Shown one piece after another: positions 8,962 through 18,289 of a stretch of DNA of 64,000 nucleotides. The notes beneath the pieces are model-generated. The model made no database searches and had not been told where the DNA came from. It saw nothing but the letters and a program-made list of their open reading frames with translations. The DNA lies in contig CAZYYO010000004.1 in NCBI GenBank assembly GCA_964650965.1, positions 1-64,000 of the forward strand, in the 5' to 3' direction. The translations under genes and the position numbers were made by a program. Every line of letters begins with the position of its first letter. Positions within the stretch are counted from its first letter, which is position 1. Source of the stretch: CAZYYO01 sp964650965 (GTDB lineage: Bacteria; Bacillota; Clostridia; Lachnospirales; Lachnospiraceae).

Positions 8962-9838
8962 GGTGCACCCTCCTTTTCAAAATTCCCGGCTTCTCGGAAT
9001 CGGTATCCGGTTCATCCTGCATCTGAAGCTTATTCAATTCTTCCTCCAGCTGCTTGTCGCTTACATTTCGCTGAAGCATTCCATCTCTGGCAATGGATAC
9101 ATTTCCCGTTTCCTCTGATACTACAATGGTAAGTGCATCTGATACTTCGCTGATTCCTACTGCAGCTCTATGTCTGGTTCCCAGCTCCTTGCTAAGCTCC
9201 ATATTATCTGACAACGGAAGGTAGCAGGTAGCTGAAACCACACGGTCTCCCCGCACAATAATTGCCCCATCATGAAGGGGGGTATTCTTCTCAAATATAT
9301 TAATTAACAGCTGTCTGGACAATAAGGAGTCCAGGGTAATTCCTGTTCTTTCATATTCCGACAGCTTTACATCCTTCTCAATCACAATCAGGGCTCCTGT
9401 TTTCACAGTGCCCATCTCATAGCATGCTTTCACTATGTCATTTTTGGTTTTATCGTCAAACCGCTTCACAGCCCCCTTCATTAATCCAAAGGAGGATAGA
9501 ATACTAAACAAATTCTTTCTTCCCAGCTGCTCCAGAGCCCGGCGAAGCTCAGGCTGAAATACTACAATCAGTGCAATGACTCCTGCACTGAGCATCTTCT
9601 CTCCCAGCCAGAGAATGGTATGCATCTGAAGAATTGCCGCTATCATAAAGAATCCTATAATAATTAAAATTCCTCGAAACAGCATCCATGCTCTCGTATT
9701 CTTAATCCATACCAGAAGCTGATACAAAAACACCGATATTATGATGATTTCCACCACATCCGTTGGATGCATGGTAGGGAGATCCAGTCCAAAATAATCG
9801 CTGAAGAAAGCACTGATTGTTCCTATTAAATTATCCAC
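8945..9838 (-). CDS. cdaA: Diadenylate cyclase CdaA
   Basis: Makes c-di-AMP from ATP at the membrane. Three TM segments (roughly residues 28-45, 53-72, 82-95 of the product) precede the DAC domain with its DGA motif (about 190-192, in TPLHDGAIIV) and RHR motif (about 222-224, GTRHRAA). The frame opens at a GTG at 9886 inside the upstream gene. I prefer the GTG at 9838, 5 bases past the upstream TGA and preceded by AAGGAAAGGAAG; the product is then 297 aa, nearer the family's 270-290. It heads the cdaA-cdaR-glmM cluster. Confidence 0.95.
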   Translation of the reverse strand: MDNLIGTISAFFSDYFGLDLPTMHPTDVVEIIIISVFLYQLLVWIKNTRAWMLFRGILIIIGFFMIAAILQMHTILWLGEKMLSAGVIALIVVFQPELRRALEQLGRKNLFSILSSFGLMKGAVKRFDDKTKNDIVKACYEMGTVKTGALIVIEKDVKLSEYERTGITLDSLLSRQLLINIFEKNTPLHDGAIIVRGDRVVSATCYLPLSDNMELSKELGTRHRAAVGISEVSDALTIVVSEETGNVSIARDGMLQRNVSDKQLEEELNKLQMQDEPDTDSEKPGILKRRVHHVDES

Positions 9839-9842
9839 CAGA

Positions 9843-10814
9843 TCACTTCCTTTCCTTTCTTCTAAAGCTTCGTCGAATGTTAGCACTGTTTTGTGTCTGT
9901 TCTGTGATTTTCTTCACTTCAATATCATCCTGTGCCACCTTCACCTTAGGCACAGCTGTAACATAATAATAATATTCATCATCTTCAAATTGTACTCTCT
10001 CCACTCTGGTATAATCCAAATCCAGAATAAAGAAGGTAAACACATATCCCACCACCAGCAAAACAATATTGCTGATAATCAGGGTAGGAATTCTTGTTGC
10101 ATTTCCGGTAACCAGATATCCTGTGGTCATAATAACAAACTCAGCTGCCACACCTGCAATCGATGCCTTCAGCCATGCGTAATCCATATCTCTGTTTCTT
10201 AGAGAATATACCATAAGAAACATTACCACCATGGCAACCATGTAGAAGTAAAACATCTGATCATTTAACATCTTGCTTCGAATCAAATCTAACGCGGTTA
10301 TCTGGGTAGAAGAATCCAAAAAGAGAGATGCGTTCTCACTTACCACCTTTAAATAATAGGAAAGGATACCGCCGGCAACGATTGTTACCAGTTCATTGAT
10401 ATTTCTCAGAAGCCCTGCACCTAGCGGAATCGCAAAGGGAACAGATAGCTGATAGCACACAGAAATGGTCATAAGATTATATGTGTTCTTACCTCGAAAA
10501 TATCCACAGGCTGCCAGCATAATTAATACTCCTGCAAAAGCAGTAAGGGCAACTCCTGTAGACAGGCTCATCAAATGGATAAATCCATAAACCATTACCA
10601 CTGCTGTCAATCCCTTCATAGGCAGAAATGCACATGCAATAGCAATAATAACTGCCAGCCACCAGTGGCGTAAGGAAATCATATAGCCAAATTTATCATT
10701 CACAATCAGTAATCCGCATAAAGCAACTACAAAATTCCACACACGAACTACATCTCGTTCGTGTCCAACAATATATCGTCTGATTTTATCTCTGAATGCA
10801 GCAAATTCTGTCAT
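9843..10814 (-). CDS. Conserved polytopic membrane protein upstream of cdaA
   Basis: 323 aa with about nine hydrophobic segments between residues 25 and 265 and a polar, basic C-terminal tail (VKVAQDDIEVKKITEQTQ...RRSFRRKERK) with an acidic/Tyr patch (FEDDEYYYYV). I recognise no catalytic motif and no named domain. Its ATG immediately follows the TAG of the 139-aa membrane protein, and it ends 4 bases before the preferred cdaA start, so the three are surely one translation-coupled unit. A link to c-di-AMP production or envelope sensing is an inference from position only. Confidence 0.75.
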   Translation of the reverse strand: MTEFAAFRDKIRRYIVGHERDVVRVWNFVVALCGLLIVNDKFGYMISLRHWWLAVIIAIACAFLPMKGLTAVVMVYGFIHLMSLSTGVALTAFAGVLIMLAACGYFRGKNTYNLMTISVCYQLSVPFAIPLGAGLLRNINELVTIVAGGILSYYLKVVSENASLFLDSSTQITALDLIRSKMLNDQMFYFYMVAMVVMFLMVYSLRNRDMDYAWLKASIAGVAAEFVIMTTGYLVTGNATRIPTLIISNIVLLVVGYVFTFFILDLDYTRVERVQFEDDEYYYYVTAVPKVKVAQDDIEVKKITEQTQNSANIRRSFRRKERK

Positions 10815-11234
10815 CTAGTCCCAACCCTCCGGAGCTTTCTCATGCTCCTCTAGTTCATACATTTCTTCTAATTTCTGATAATCCTTCTGAATCGATTTCA
10901 GTAATTCCTTGCTCTCTCTGTATTGCTTGCCGGCGTATCGCCGTATCGCCCTGAGATACAGATAAATATATCCGGTATACAGCACCAGCCCTACCAAAAT
11001 AAGAATAACCACTACGCCGTAGCTTAAGTTATTAATTACCGTAGAGAACAGTGTCATAGTTAATATTCCATATGCCAGCATAAAAAACAGTGTGCCTGCT
11101 GCCAAACCAATGAGACTGTTTAGCGTAACAAAGTCTTTTTTGCTGTAATGAAGTGCAATCTGGTATTTTCTCCCCTGCTTTTCCTCAAACATGGCCATTT
11201 TGGTCATTTGTTTTACTCGTTCTTCATTTATCAT
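10815..11234 (-). CDS. Small two-span membrane protein
   Basis: 139 aa. N-terminal amphipathic region (about 1-35), two TM segments (about 40-60 and 72-95), then a charged cytoplasmic helix rich in Lys/Glu (RESKELLKSIQKDYQKLEEMYELEEHEKAP) that is likely coiled coil. I recognise no known family. It lies in the comF-to-leuA run, 13 bases after the YvyF-like gene and directly abutting the next membrane gene (TAG then ATG). Function unknown. Confidence 0.7.
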   Translation of the reverse strand: MINEERVKQMTKMAMFEEKQGRKYQIALHYSKKDFVTLNSLIGLAAGTLFFMLAYGILTMTLFSTVINNLSYGVVVILILVGLVLYTGYIYLYLRAIRRYAGKQYRESKELLKSIQKDYQKLEEMYELEEHEKAPEGWD

Positions 11235-11247
11235 TCCATCACCTGAC

Positions 11248-11655
11248 CTATTTCAGAAATCTCATACGTTCCTTGTCTGTCATGTGGGAGAAATACTGCT
11301 CCTCATCAATCGGCTTATTTCTCATTGCTCCACCCAGCTCTGTTCTAAGCCGGCTCTTACAAGCATCACAGTAGCGTCCTGTACGTATATTGGCTCCACA
11401 CACCTCGCACTCAATTCCTACAGCAGAGCCCTCTGCAAATTCCAGACGCTCTTCCCGAACCCATTGACGTATCTGCTTAATAGAAACATCATTATCCTCT
11501 GCCACAACCTGAATGCCCACGCCGGGATTATTTCGTACGTACTCTTTTACCTGGGCAAATTTCTTCTCTAGTCCCTCCTTGCATACTGGGCATATGCTGG
11601 GGCCACTTAGATAATTAAATAATCTTCCACAGTTTCTGCAATTACGTACATCCAT
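11248..11655 (-). CDS. YvyF/TIGR03826-like flagellar-operon protein
   Basis: 135 aa. An N-terminal zinc-ribbon (CRNCGRLFNYLSGPSICPVC), a helix-turn-helix-like middle (VQVVAEDNDVSIKQIRQWVREERLEF) and a second zinc pair (CEVCGANIRTGRYCDACKSR). This matches the YvyF family, which sits next to comF and flagellar genes in Bacillus, and it directly follows comF here. It is probably a small Zn-binding adaptor or DNA-binding protein; the function is not established. A shorter paralogue lies at 59299-59580 of this window. Confidence 0.85.
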   Translation of the reverse strand: MDVRNCRNCGRLFNYLSGPSICPVCKEGLEKKFAQVKEYVRNNPGVGIQVVAEDNDVSIKQIRQWVREERLEFAEGSAVGIECEVCGANIRTGRYCDACKSRLRTELGGAMRNKPIDEEQYFSHMTDKERMRFLK

Positions 11656-11669
11656 ATCTCTAATTCCTC

Positions 11670-12374
11670 CTAAAATCCCTTACCAATACAGATACATATA
11701 AAATATATCTCTTGTACTCCCGCCTGAAGCAGCGCCTGAGAAACAGCATCCATCGTGCTTCCAGTCGTATAGATATCATCGATTAATAATACTCTTTCTA
11801 ATTGTACTCTATTTCCTGTTATTTTGAAAGCATTTTTAAGATTCTGCTTCCGTTTCATGTCGCTAAGGTTTTTCTGAGCCACCGTATTCTTTACTCGCAT
11901 CACCAGATGTTCTTCCACAGGGATTTGTGTCTGCCTCCCCAGCTCCCTTGCCAGTACCTTGGCCTGGTTATACCCCCGCCTTCTTTCCTTGCTTTTGTAC
12001 ATCGGTATGGGAATAATTGCCTGAATCCCTTTTTGCTTGATCCATGTTTGGTATTGTTCCATTAGTTCAGCTGTAAATACTCTGCTGTAGCATCTTCGAT
12101 TACTGTATTTCAGGCGATACATTGCCAGCTTCATAGGGCCTTCATAGAGATACACCCCTTTTCCCTGGGTATAGAAATGATGCTTCCTATGGCAGTCATA
12201 GCAGTATTCCTTCCAGCTTTCCTCCAGCTGCTTTCCACAGCGTTTACACACTGGTTCCGTAACAACGGTAATCTCCTTTTTGCATTTGGCACAAAAGCCT
12301 TCTTCTTCAACCAACTGATCACACCCTGGACACCTGGGTGGGAATAATATGTGCCGAATTTCCTGCTGTACCAC
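11670..12374 (-). CDS. comF: ComF family phosphoribosyltransferase-like protein
   Basis: 234 aa. Two zinc-binding CxxC pairs at the N-terminus (CPGCDQLVEEEGFCAKC, CKRCGKQLE...CYDC) and a C-terminal PRTase fold with the PRPP loop VLLIDDIYTTGST (about residues 195-212). In competent bacteria ComF/ComFC aids DNA uptake or single-strand handling; in Clostridia the role is less clear. Translation should start at GTG (12374) with AGAGGA upstream. It is the first gene of the minus-strand run that leads through cdaA to leuA. Confidence 0.9.
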   Translation of the reverse strand: MVQQEIRHILFPPRCPGCDQLVEEEGFCAKCKKEITVVTEPVCKRCGKQLEESWKEYCYDCHRKHHFYTQGKGVYLYEGPMKLAMYRLKYSNRRCYSRVFTAELMEQYQTWIKQKGIQAIIPIPMYKSKERRRGYNQAKVLARELGRQTQIPVEEHLVMRVKNTVAQKNLSDMKRKQNLKNAFKITGNRVQLERVLLIDDIYTTGSTMDAVSQALLQAGVQEIYFICICIGKGF

Positions 12375-12514
12375 ATTTTCCTCTTTCTACTCTCTCCTAT
12401 TGTGCTTTGCAGGGCACACTGTATATGTTCACATTATAATTTATTCTCAGGAAAATTTGTTGTAAAAACTCCTTAATTTTTCATGAATTGTTATGAACTT
12501 TCTATGAATTGGGA

Positions 12515-12543
12515 TTGACTTTCTCTTCTTATGTATATAAAAT
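12515..12543 (+). promoter_or_regulatory. Sigma-A-type promoter for the TrpX-like lipoprotein
   Basis: TTGACT (12515-12520), a 17-base spacer and TAAAAT (12538-12543). Transcription would begin near 12550, which excludes the upstream ATG at 12531 as a start and supports the ATG at 12576. The rest of 12375-12514 is AT-rich divergent spacer between comF and this gene. Confidence 0.6.
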
Positions 12544-12575
12544 CAACTTGTTGCAGGTCAACATGGAGGAATACT

Positions 12576-13886
12576 ATGTTTAAAATGAAAAAATTTGTAA
12601 GCTTTGCAGTGATGGGTGCTTTGGCCGTTTCCTTGATTGGTTGTGGCAAAAAATCCGTTTCCTACAAACCGCTTACTGATGATAATGAAGAAACCTATCA
12701 AATTACAGTGTGCCAGGCCGAAAATAATGACTATGAGAATCAAATTACTCTGGGATTTACGGATGCATTAAATGATCTGTTTGGTTCTGCTCATGTAAAT
12801 CTAGATATGCAGGTTGCAAATGCTGATGCTTCCACAGACACCATCTGTATGAATGCTGTAGCCAGCCAGACCCAGTTACTATTTACCAATGGTCTGAATG
12901 CATTAAATTCAGCCGTTGCTGCAACGGACAGCATTCCAGTGGTTGCCACGGATGTGATCGATTTTCACAGTGCACTGCACATTTTCTCAGACCAAGATGC
13001 CGAATGGGACCGCTTATCCGGTACAAATGTCACCGGGATTTCATCTCTAGCGCCCATTGATAAGCAGTTGTCTCTTTTGATTGAATCAACGCCTAACTTG
13101 GAAACGGTTGGCATTATATATCGTGCAGATGATACTAATGCTATCTATCAGAATGAGATTTTAGAATCTTATCTGGATCAGGCAGGCATTCCCTGGAGAG
13201 AATTCGAAATCCCCAGTTCTGAAGACAATACTTCAGACCAGCAGGAAATTGATACCAGTTCTGCTATTGCTCCTTCGAAGCAGGTAGCTTCTTCCTCAAA
13301 AGAAGGCAGTAATATGGATGTGGAATCTATTGGACAAGGCAATTTGATTAGTGGATTGATTTCCCCTTCCAGTGCAAGAACAGCTAAAACCTCTGCCACA
13401 TGGATGGGACCGAAAACCGGCGGTGAAGAATTAATTCTAGGAGAAGATGCCTCCGCCCATGACATTATAAGAGATGCATGTATGCAAAGCAGTGCGCTCT
13501 ATATTCCAGCGGAAAGCCTTCTAACAGATCAGATGAGTTATATTGGTGAAACAGCTACAAATGCCGGAGTCGTTACCCTGGGTGGAGATACCTCATTGGG
13601 TGAAAATTCCCTGGTTTCTCTCTATAACGACCCCTATAATATGGGCTATGCTGCCGGAAAGCTTGCATACCGTATTCTGGTAAATGAAGAAGATCCGGGC
13701 ACCATAAAGATTAATACTGCCAATGGTACCCTTCAGAAATTATATAATAAGAATTTTGCAGACAGATTACAGATGAGCTTTCCTAAATCCTTTGCAGAAC
13801 GAAGCGAATATTTATCTACTTATGAAATTGGTTCTCAAACCACAAGAATTGAGTCTGACCAATCTTCGGATACGGCCACAAATTAA
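12576..13886 (+). CDS. TrpX-like (ABC_sub_bind) lipoprotein with a Ser/Thr-rich insert
   Basis: 436 aa from the ATG with GGAGG 6 bases upstream. A lipoprotein signal (hydrophobic 7-21, lipobox LIGC with Cys23) is followed by a periplasmic-binding fold of the ABC_sub_bind type: YQITVCQAENNDYENQITLGF and a C-terminal lobe TLGGDTSLGENSLVSLYNDPYNMGYAAG. Between them lies about 75 residues (213-287) rich in Ser, Thr, Gln and Glu that the family does not normally have. No permease or ATPase gene is adjacent, so it is an orphan binding or sensory lipoprotein. The stop overlaps the recD2 stop (TTAA shared). Confidence 0.8.
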   Translation: MFKMKKFVSFAVMGALAVSLIGCGKKSVSYKPLTDDNEETYQITVCQAENNDYENQITLGFTDALNDLFGSAHVNLDMQVANADASTDTICMNAVASQTQLLFTNGLNALNSAVAATDSIPVVATDVIDFHSALHIFSDQDAEWDRLSGTNVTGISSLAPIDKQLSLLIESTPNLETVGIIYRADDTNAIYQNEILESYLDQAGIPWREFEIPSSEDNTSDQQEIDTSSAIAPSKQVASSSKEGSNMDVESIGQGNLISGLISPSSARTAKTSATWMGPKTGGEELILGEDASAHDIIRDACMQSSALYIPAESLLTDQMSYIGETATNAGVVTLGGDTSLGENSLVSLYNDPYNMGYAAGKLAYRILVNEEDPGTIKINTANGTLQKLYNKNFADRLQMSFPKSFAERSEYLSTYEIGSQTTRIESDQSSDTATN

Positions 13887-16108
13887 TCGATAACACATTC
13901 TATAATACGTTCTTTCAGTCCGGAATATCGCTTCTGTTGGGATGTATTATCTATCATTTGATAGAAGGTATTCTCATCTCCTACCAGGGTCACACATTTC
14001 CTAGCTCTGGTAACCGCTGTATACAGCAAATTACGATTCATAAGCATGCGGGGGCCTGGAAGCAAAGGTATCACTACTGCCGGATATTCACTTCCCTGAG
14101 ACTTATGAATGGTAATGGCGTATGCCAGCTCCAATTCATCCATACTTTTAAATGGGTATTCTACCATTCTTCCTTCATCATAGGCTACCGTAATGGTACT
14201 GGTATATTCATTGATTTCTTTCAAAATCCCTGTGTCCCCGTTAAATACACCTAATCCCTTATCTATGGGAATCCCATACTTACTTTGTATTTCCCACTCT
14301 AGCTGATAATTATTTTTAATCTGCATCACCTTATCGCCTTCGCGAAAGATACGTTCCCCATACTGCTTCTCTACCTTTCCCTTGGAAGGTGGATTCAGAT
14401 ACTGCTGTAGAATGGTATTTAATCGTTCCACTCCCAGCAGTCCCTTTCTGGTAGGGGTCAGCACCTGGATGTCATAGCTGGTAGCATCTACAAACTTAGG
14501 CAGTTTCTGTTGAACCAGCTGAAGCATAACGTGAATAATATGGTCTGCATCGTACCTTTTCAAGAAGAAGAAATCCATGCTTTTGTTATCTAATGCAACA
14601 TGCTCTCCTCCATTGATTCTATGTGCATTCAGGACAATATCACTCTGGGTTGCCTGGCGAAAAATTTTCTCCAGCTTTACCACAGAAAAGCTCTTAGATG
14701 AGATAATGTCTCTTAATACATTTCCTGGTCCCACACTAGGGAGTTGGTTAATATCGCCCACAAGTATCAATCTTGTGCCATCTGCTACTGCTTTTAGCAG
14801 CGCATATAACAGTGTGATATCTACCATGGACATTTCATCCACTATAATCACATCTGTCTCCAGGGGATTTCTCTCATTTCGTTCAAAGCTCCCTTTGTCA
14901 CTTTGTGGAAGGGAAGCATCCTTCTCTTCCATTCCACCGCTTACCTCCAGCATTCTGTGAATTGTCCTTGCTTCGTAGCCTGTGGTTTCACTCATACGCT
15001 TGGCTGCTCTGCCTGTAGGTGCTGCCAGAAAAATATCATAGCCAGAATTTTCAAAATACTTTATCATGGCTTTGATTGTAGTTGTTTTTCCTGTACCAGG
15101 GCCTCCCGTTAGAATAAACAGTCCATGAGTAACTGCCTGCTTCACTGCTTCTGCCTGTTTCTCGTCCAACTGCATATGCTCTTGTTTCTCTATGCGGGCA
15201 ATCGCAGCATTTAATTCGATTTGGGGCACATCATAGGTTACATCCAGTTCCCGCAGCATTCCTGCAGAGAGCTCCTCCATCCGGTAAAAGCTTTGGGCAT
15301 ATACCTGTTCCCCCTTAACTACTAATTTTTTATCCATCGCCAGGTTCATAATGTGACTTTGGATATGCGTTGCTTCCACTCCCAGCAATTCATAGCTTCC
15401 TTCTATGAGACGTTCCATGGGAAGATAGGTATGACCATTTCCTGCTGCATTGGCAAGTACATATAAAATCCCACTGCGAATACGGAAATCAGAATCTGTT
15501 CGGATTCCTACTCGATTAGCGATTTCATCTGCAATCTTAAATCCTATACCAGAAATATCCTCTGCCATACGATAGGGATTCTCCTTAATCACCTTGTAGA
15601 TTTCCGGTCCGTATTGGTTATAAATCTTCACTGCCAAATTGGTATGGATTCCATATTTCTCAAGAAAGATCATAGCATCCCTTAAGTCCTTTTTCTCCAC
15701 CATCTGACTGGAGATATCCATAGCCATCCGCTCACTGATTCCTTTTACTTCTGCCAGCCGTTCCGGTTCTTCTTCTATGATTCGAAAGGTATCCTTCTTA
15801 AACCGGCGGACAATTCTTGCTGCCAGCGCAACGCCAACGCCCTTCACTGCGCCAGAACCCAGATATCGTTCCATAGAAAGTTCATCCTCCGGAGCCTTCA
15901 CCTGGAAATTCTTCATAGAAAATTGTTCTCCATAGGTGGGATGGCTGATATATTCCCCCTGCATGGCCAGGTTCTCCCCCTCGCTTACCGCCGGGAAAAT
16001 TCCCACACAGGTGATTTCCTCTTCATTGCTTATAAAATTTAAAACAGTATAGCCATTATCTGCGTTTCGATAGATGATGTGGTCTACGTATCCTTGTATG
16101 TCTTCCAT
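13883..16108 (-). CDS. recD2: RecD2-type ATP-dependent DNA helicase
   Basis: 741 aa, the expected length for RecD2. The N-terminal region has helix-hairpin-helix repeats (VKGVGVALAARI, VKGISERMA, ISGIGFKIADEIA, about 85-200), then superfamily 1B motifs: Walker A GGPGTGKT at 335-342, Walker B VIIVDEMSMVD, VGDINQLPSVGPG, and TIHKSQGSEYP near the C-terminus. It is a 5'-3' helicase acting in DNA repair without RecBC. The ATG has AAGGAGGGAC upstream and there is a terminator between it and the flagellar genes, so it is probably its own unit. Confidence 0.95.
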   Translation of the reverse strand: MEDIQGYVDHIIYRNADNGYTVLNFISNEEEITCVGIFPAVSEGENLAMQGEYISHPTYGEQFSMKNFQVKAPEDELSMERYLGSGAVKGVGVALAARIVRRFKKDTFRIIEEEPERLAEVKGISERMAMDISSQMVEKKDLRDAMIFLEKYGIHTNLAVKIYNQYGPEIYKVIKENPYRMAEDISGIGFKIADEIANRVGIRTDSDFRIRSGILYVLANAAGNGHTYLPMERLIEGSYELLGVEATHIQSHIMNLAMDKKLVVKGEQVYAQSFYRMEELSAGMLRELDVTYDVPQIELNAAIARIEKQEHMQLDEKQAEAVKQAVTHGLFILTGGPGTGKTTTIKAMIKYFENSGYDIFLAAPTGRAAKRMSETTGYEARTIHRMLEVSGGMEEKDASLPQSDKGSFERNERNPLETDVIIVDEMSMVDITLLYALLKAVADGTRLILVGDINQLPSVGPGNVLRDIISSKSFSVVKLEKIFRQATQSDIVLNAHRINGGEHVALDNKSMDFFFLKRYDADHIIHVMLQLVQQKLPKFVDATSYDIQVLTPTRKGLLGVERLNTILQQYLNPPSKGKVEKQYGERIFREGDKVMQIKNNYQLEWEIQSKYGIPIDKGLGVFNGDTGILKEINEYTSTITVAYDEGRMVEYPFKSMDELELAYAITIHKSQGSEYPAVVIPLLPGPRMLMNRNLLYTAVTRARKCVTLVGDENTFYQMIDNTSQQKRYSGLKERIIECVID

Positions 16109-16142
16109 GCGTCCCTCCTTAGGACAAATTATATCATAAATA

Positions 16143-16164
16143 GAGACCTGCGGAAGCAGGTCTC
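16143..16164 (-). terminator. Terminator after the flagellar rod gene
   Basis: Perfect 9-bp stem (gagacctgc / gcaggtctc) with a four-base loop, followed on the minus strand by a T/A-rich stretch (TATTTATGATATAATTT). It lies between the rod-binding gene and recD2. The U-tract is imperfect; TATAAT inside it could also be the -10 of recD2. Confidence 0.6.
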
Positions 16165-16186
16165 GTGAGTTTCACTATTTTATTTG

Positions 16187-16549
16187 TTAATCAATACCAT
16201 AATTGCGTTTCATCTGGTCTACCAGCTGGTCCGTTAGCGTACCGCCATATTGATCCACCATGGTTTCTGCAAGCTGTTGCAGGGTGGAGTCCATATACAT
16301 ATCTGTGTACTGGGACGTGGAGCTGTCCTCTTCTTCGTCCTTTGGAATCATGGTTTCCTTCAGATTCTTCATGACCTGCTCTAGCATATATGATTCGAAG
16401 GATTCGCAAGCTTCCACCAAATCCTCTTCTGTAGATTCCGAAGATAGTCCCTGCAGTGCATTGCTGGCATTACTGCTGGATGCTGTACTGCTGGCATGAT
16501 TCATTGTTGTATCTAAATATGATGACATTCCATCCATTGATAAACTCAT
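16187..16549 (-). CDS. Rod-binding (FlgJ N-domain-like) protein
   Basis: 120 aa. A Ser/Ala-rich leader (1-37) is followed by the rod-binding domain ESFESYMLEQVMKNLKETMIPKDEEEDSS...YTDMYMDSTLQQLAETM, matching the N-terminal half of FlgJ. There is no muramidase domain, as is usual in Firmicutes. It probably helps the flagellar rod assemble across the cell wall. It follows flgG by 21 bases and ends the mbl-flgF-flgG-rod cluster. Confidence 0.88.
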   Translation of the reverse strand: MSLSMDGMSSYLDTTMNHASSTASSSNASNALQGLSSESTEEDLVEACESFESYMLEQVMKNLKETMIPKDEEEDSSTSQYTDMYMDSTLQQLAETMVDQYGGTLTDQLVDQMKRNYGID

Positions 16550-16570
16550 CCTATGTTACCTCCGCTCCTG

Positions 16571-17389
16571 TTATCGTTTCAGGTTATTGGCCTGCTCTAG
16601 CATGGTATCTGATGTAGTAATTGCCTTGGAATTCATCTCATAGGCTCTTTGCGCAATGATCAGATTTACCATTTCATCTGCAACATTTACGTTAGAGCCC
16701 TCAAGAAATCCTTGAGATATGGTACTTCTAGTCAACCCTGCATCCGTTGCTTCATTCATAGCAAGTCCGGAAGCTGCTGTCTGGGTTAACAGATTATTAG
16801 CATTCTTCTCCAAGCCTGCCGGGTTACGGAATTGATATAATCCCACCGTTTGTCCTGTTCCAATATAATTTCCATCTGGTCCTTTATAAGCCACCTGGCC
16901 ATCTGTTCCAAATGACACCCCATCTGCGCTGGCTGTTCCCGGAATTGTAATTCGATTGCCATTAGAATCTAACACAGGGTTTCCATTGGCATTGGTAAGA
17001 ATTCGGTTTCCATTATTATCCAAGCTCCAGGTAAAATCACCATTTCTTGTATAATAGGTCTGCCCATCCTCGCCTGTTACTGCAAAGAATCCATCTCCAT
17101 TGATACATAATGCCATCTTATTAGAGCTTGCCAGCTGTGCCCCCTGGGTATAGCTGGTATTGGTGGAAGCCACTCTGGTTCCCAACCCTACCTGTGCACT
17201 GGTGGGTTTTGTTTCTCCATTTGCAGAGGTAGTTTCCGTCTGCATTGTCTGATACAGTAGGGATTTAAACTGTACTGACTGGGATTTATATCCCGTGGTA
17301 TTTACATTTGCTAAGTTATTGGCAATGGTATCGACATTGGTCTGCTGCGCCTTCATGCCGGATGCCGCTGTCCATAATGATCTCATCAT
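16571..17389 (-). CDS. flgG: Flagellar distal-rod protein FlgG (FlhP-like)
   Basis: 272 aa. The N-terminus MMRSLWTAASGMKAQQTNVD and the ANNLANVNTTGYK motif are the flagellar rod/hook signature, and the C-terminus VADEMVNLIIAQRAYEMNSKAI is the second conserved coiled-coil half. It forms the distal rod of the basal body. It is 22 bases after flgF and, with mbl upstream, reproduces the Bacillus mbl-flhO-flhP order. FlgG is preferred over other rod proteins because of the MMRSLW start. Confidence 0.93.
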   Translation of the reverse strand: MMRSLWTAASGMKAQQTNVDTIANNLANVNTTGYKSQSVQFKSLLYQTMQTETTSANGETKPTSAQVGLGTRVASTNTSYTQGAQLASSNKMALCINGDGFFAVTGEDGQTYYTRNGDFTWSLDNNGNRILTNANGNPVLDSNGNRITIPGTASADGVSFGTDGQVAYKGPDGNYIGTGQTVGLYQFRNPAGLEKNANNLLTQTAASGLAMNEATDAGLTRSTISQGFLEGSNVNVADEMVNLIIAQRAYEMNSKAITTSDTMLEQANNLKR

Positions 17390-17411
17390 GTGGATGCATC
17401 TCCTTTTTCGC

Positions 17412-18212
17412 TTATACTCGTCCTACCGTGTTCACTGCTTTGTCTAATGTGGAATCCTCTGTCTGAATTACCTTTTGGCCAGCTTCATAAGCTCTGGCTA
17501 TGGCAATCATTTGAACCATCTCATCTACCACATTCACGTTTGAGGCTTCTAAGCATCCTTGCTCCACCTGTGCGTCACTTGCTATCACCTGACCGCCCTC
17601 TGCCAGGTCGTATAGATTTTCTCCATACTTTTCTAGATAGTTATAATCTGCAATATCAACCACACCCACTCTGCCTACAATCGCATTGTTCTGGTATACG
17701 TAGCCCTGTTCATCCACGGTATAATCCAGATTCGGATTAATCTGCAGGTAATTATTGGGATTACTATCTGAATTCACGGCTCCGTTATTATTCAGCAAAT
17801 AGTCTCCATCACTGGTAACAAAGTAGCCCTGGGCATTAACGGAAAAAGAACCATCCCTGGTATATTTAATGGATGTATTTCCACCTTTATCCGTAAAAGC
17901 TATCGCAAAAAATCCTTCTCCGGAAATTCCTAAGTCGGATGCTTTGTCTGTTACTTGAAAACCACCCTGTTCATAGTTGGTATAGGTCTCACCAATTTTA
18001 ACTCCCTGGTTAATGTATCCCAGTCTTCGAGGGAGACCTGCATCGGAGGTATCCTTGATTTTAATGGCCAGCTGGGCATCAAAAGACTGATTGGTGGTGC
18101 CTTCCTTCTTATACCCTGCTGTATTGGAATTGGCAAGATTGTTGGACAATACATCCAGTCTACGCTGTTCATTTACCATTCCTGTGTATGCGGTATATAG
18201 ACCTTTTACCAT
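17412..18212 (-). CDS. Flagellar rod protein FlgF/FlhO-like
   Basis: 266 aa with the rod/hook signature at both ends: SNNLANSNTAGYKKEG near residue 25 and VVDEMVQMIAIARAYEAGQKVIQT at the C-terminus. Shorter and less conserved than FlgG; by position it is FlgF (FlhO in Bacillus). The ATG at 18212 has CGGAGG upstream. A sigma-28-like promoter lies about 80 bases upstream, so flgF-flgG-rod gene can be made separately from mbl. Confidence 0.9.
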   Translation of the reverse strand: MVKGLYTAYTGMVNEQRRLDVLSNNLANSNTAGYKKEGTTNQSFDAQLAIKIKDTSDAGLPRRLGYINQGVKIGETYTNYEQGGFQVTDKASDLGISGEGFFAIAFTDKGGNTSIKYTRDGSFSVNAQGYFVTSDGDYLLNNNGAVNSDSNPNNYLQINPNLDYTVDEQGYVYQNNAIVGRVGVVDIADYNYLEKYGENLYDLAEGGQVIASDAQVEQGCLEASNVNVVDEMVQMIAIARAYEAGQKVIQTEDSTLDKAVNTVGRV

Positions 18213-18289
18213 TTTCTATCCTCCGTTTGCTACTATGTACTTCCATTCCCTACAGGGAAGTAAAGTCATACGTGTACTTCATGCTATTT

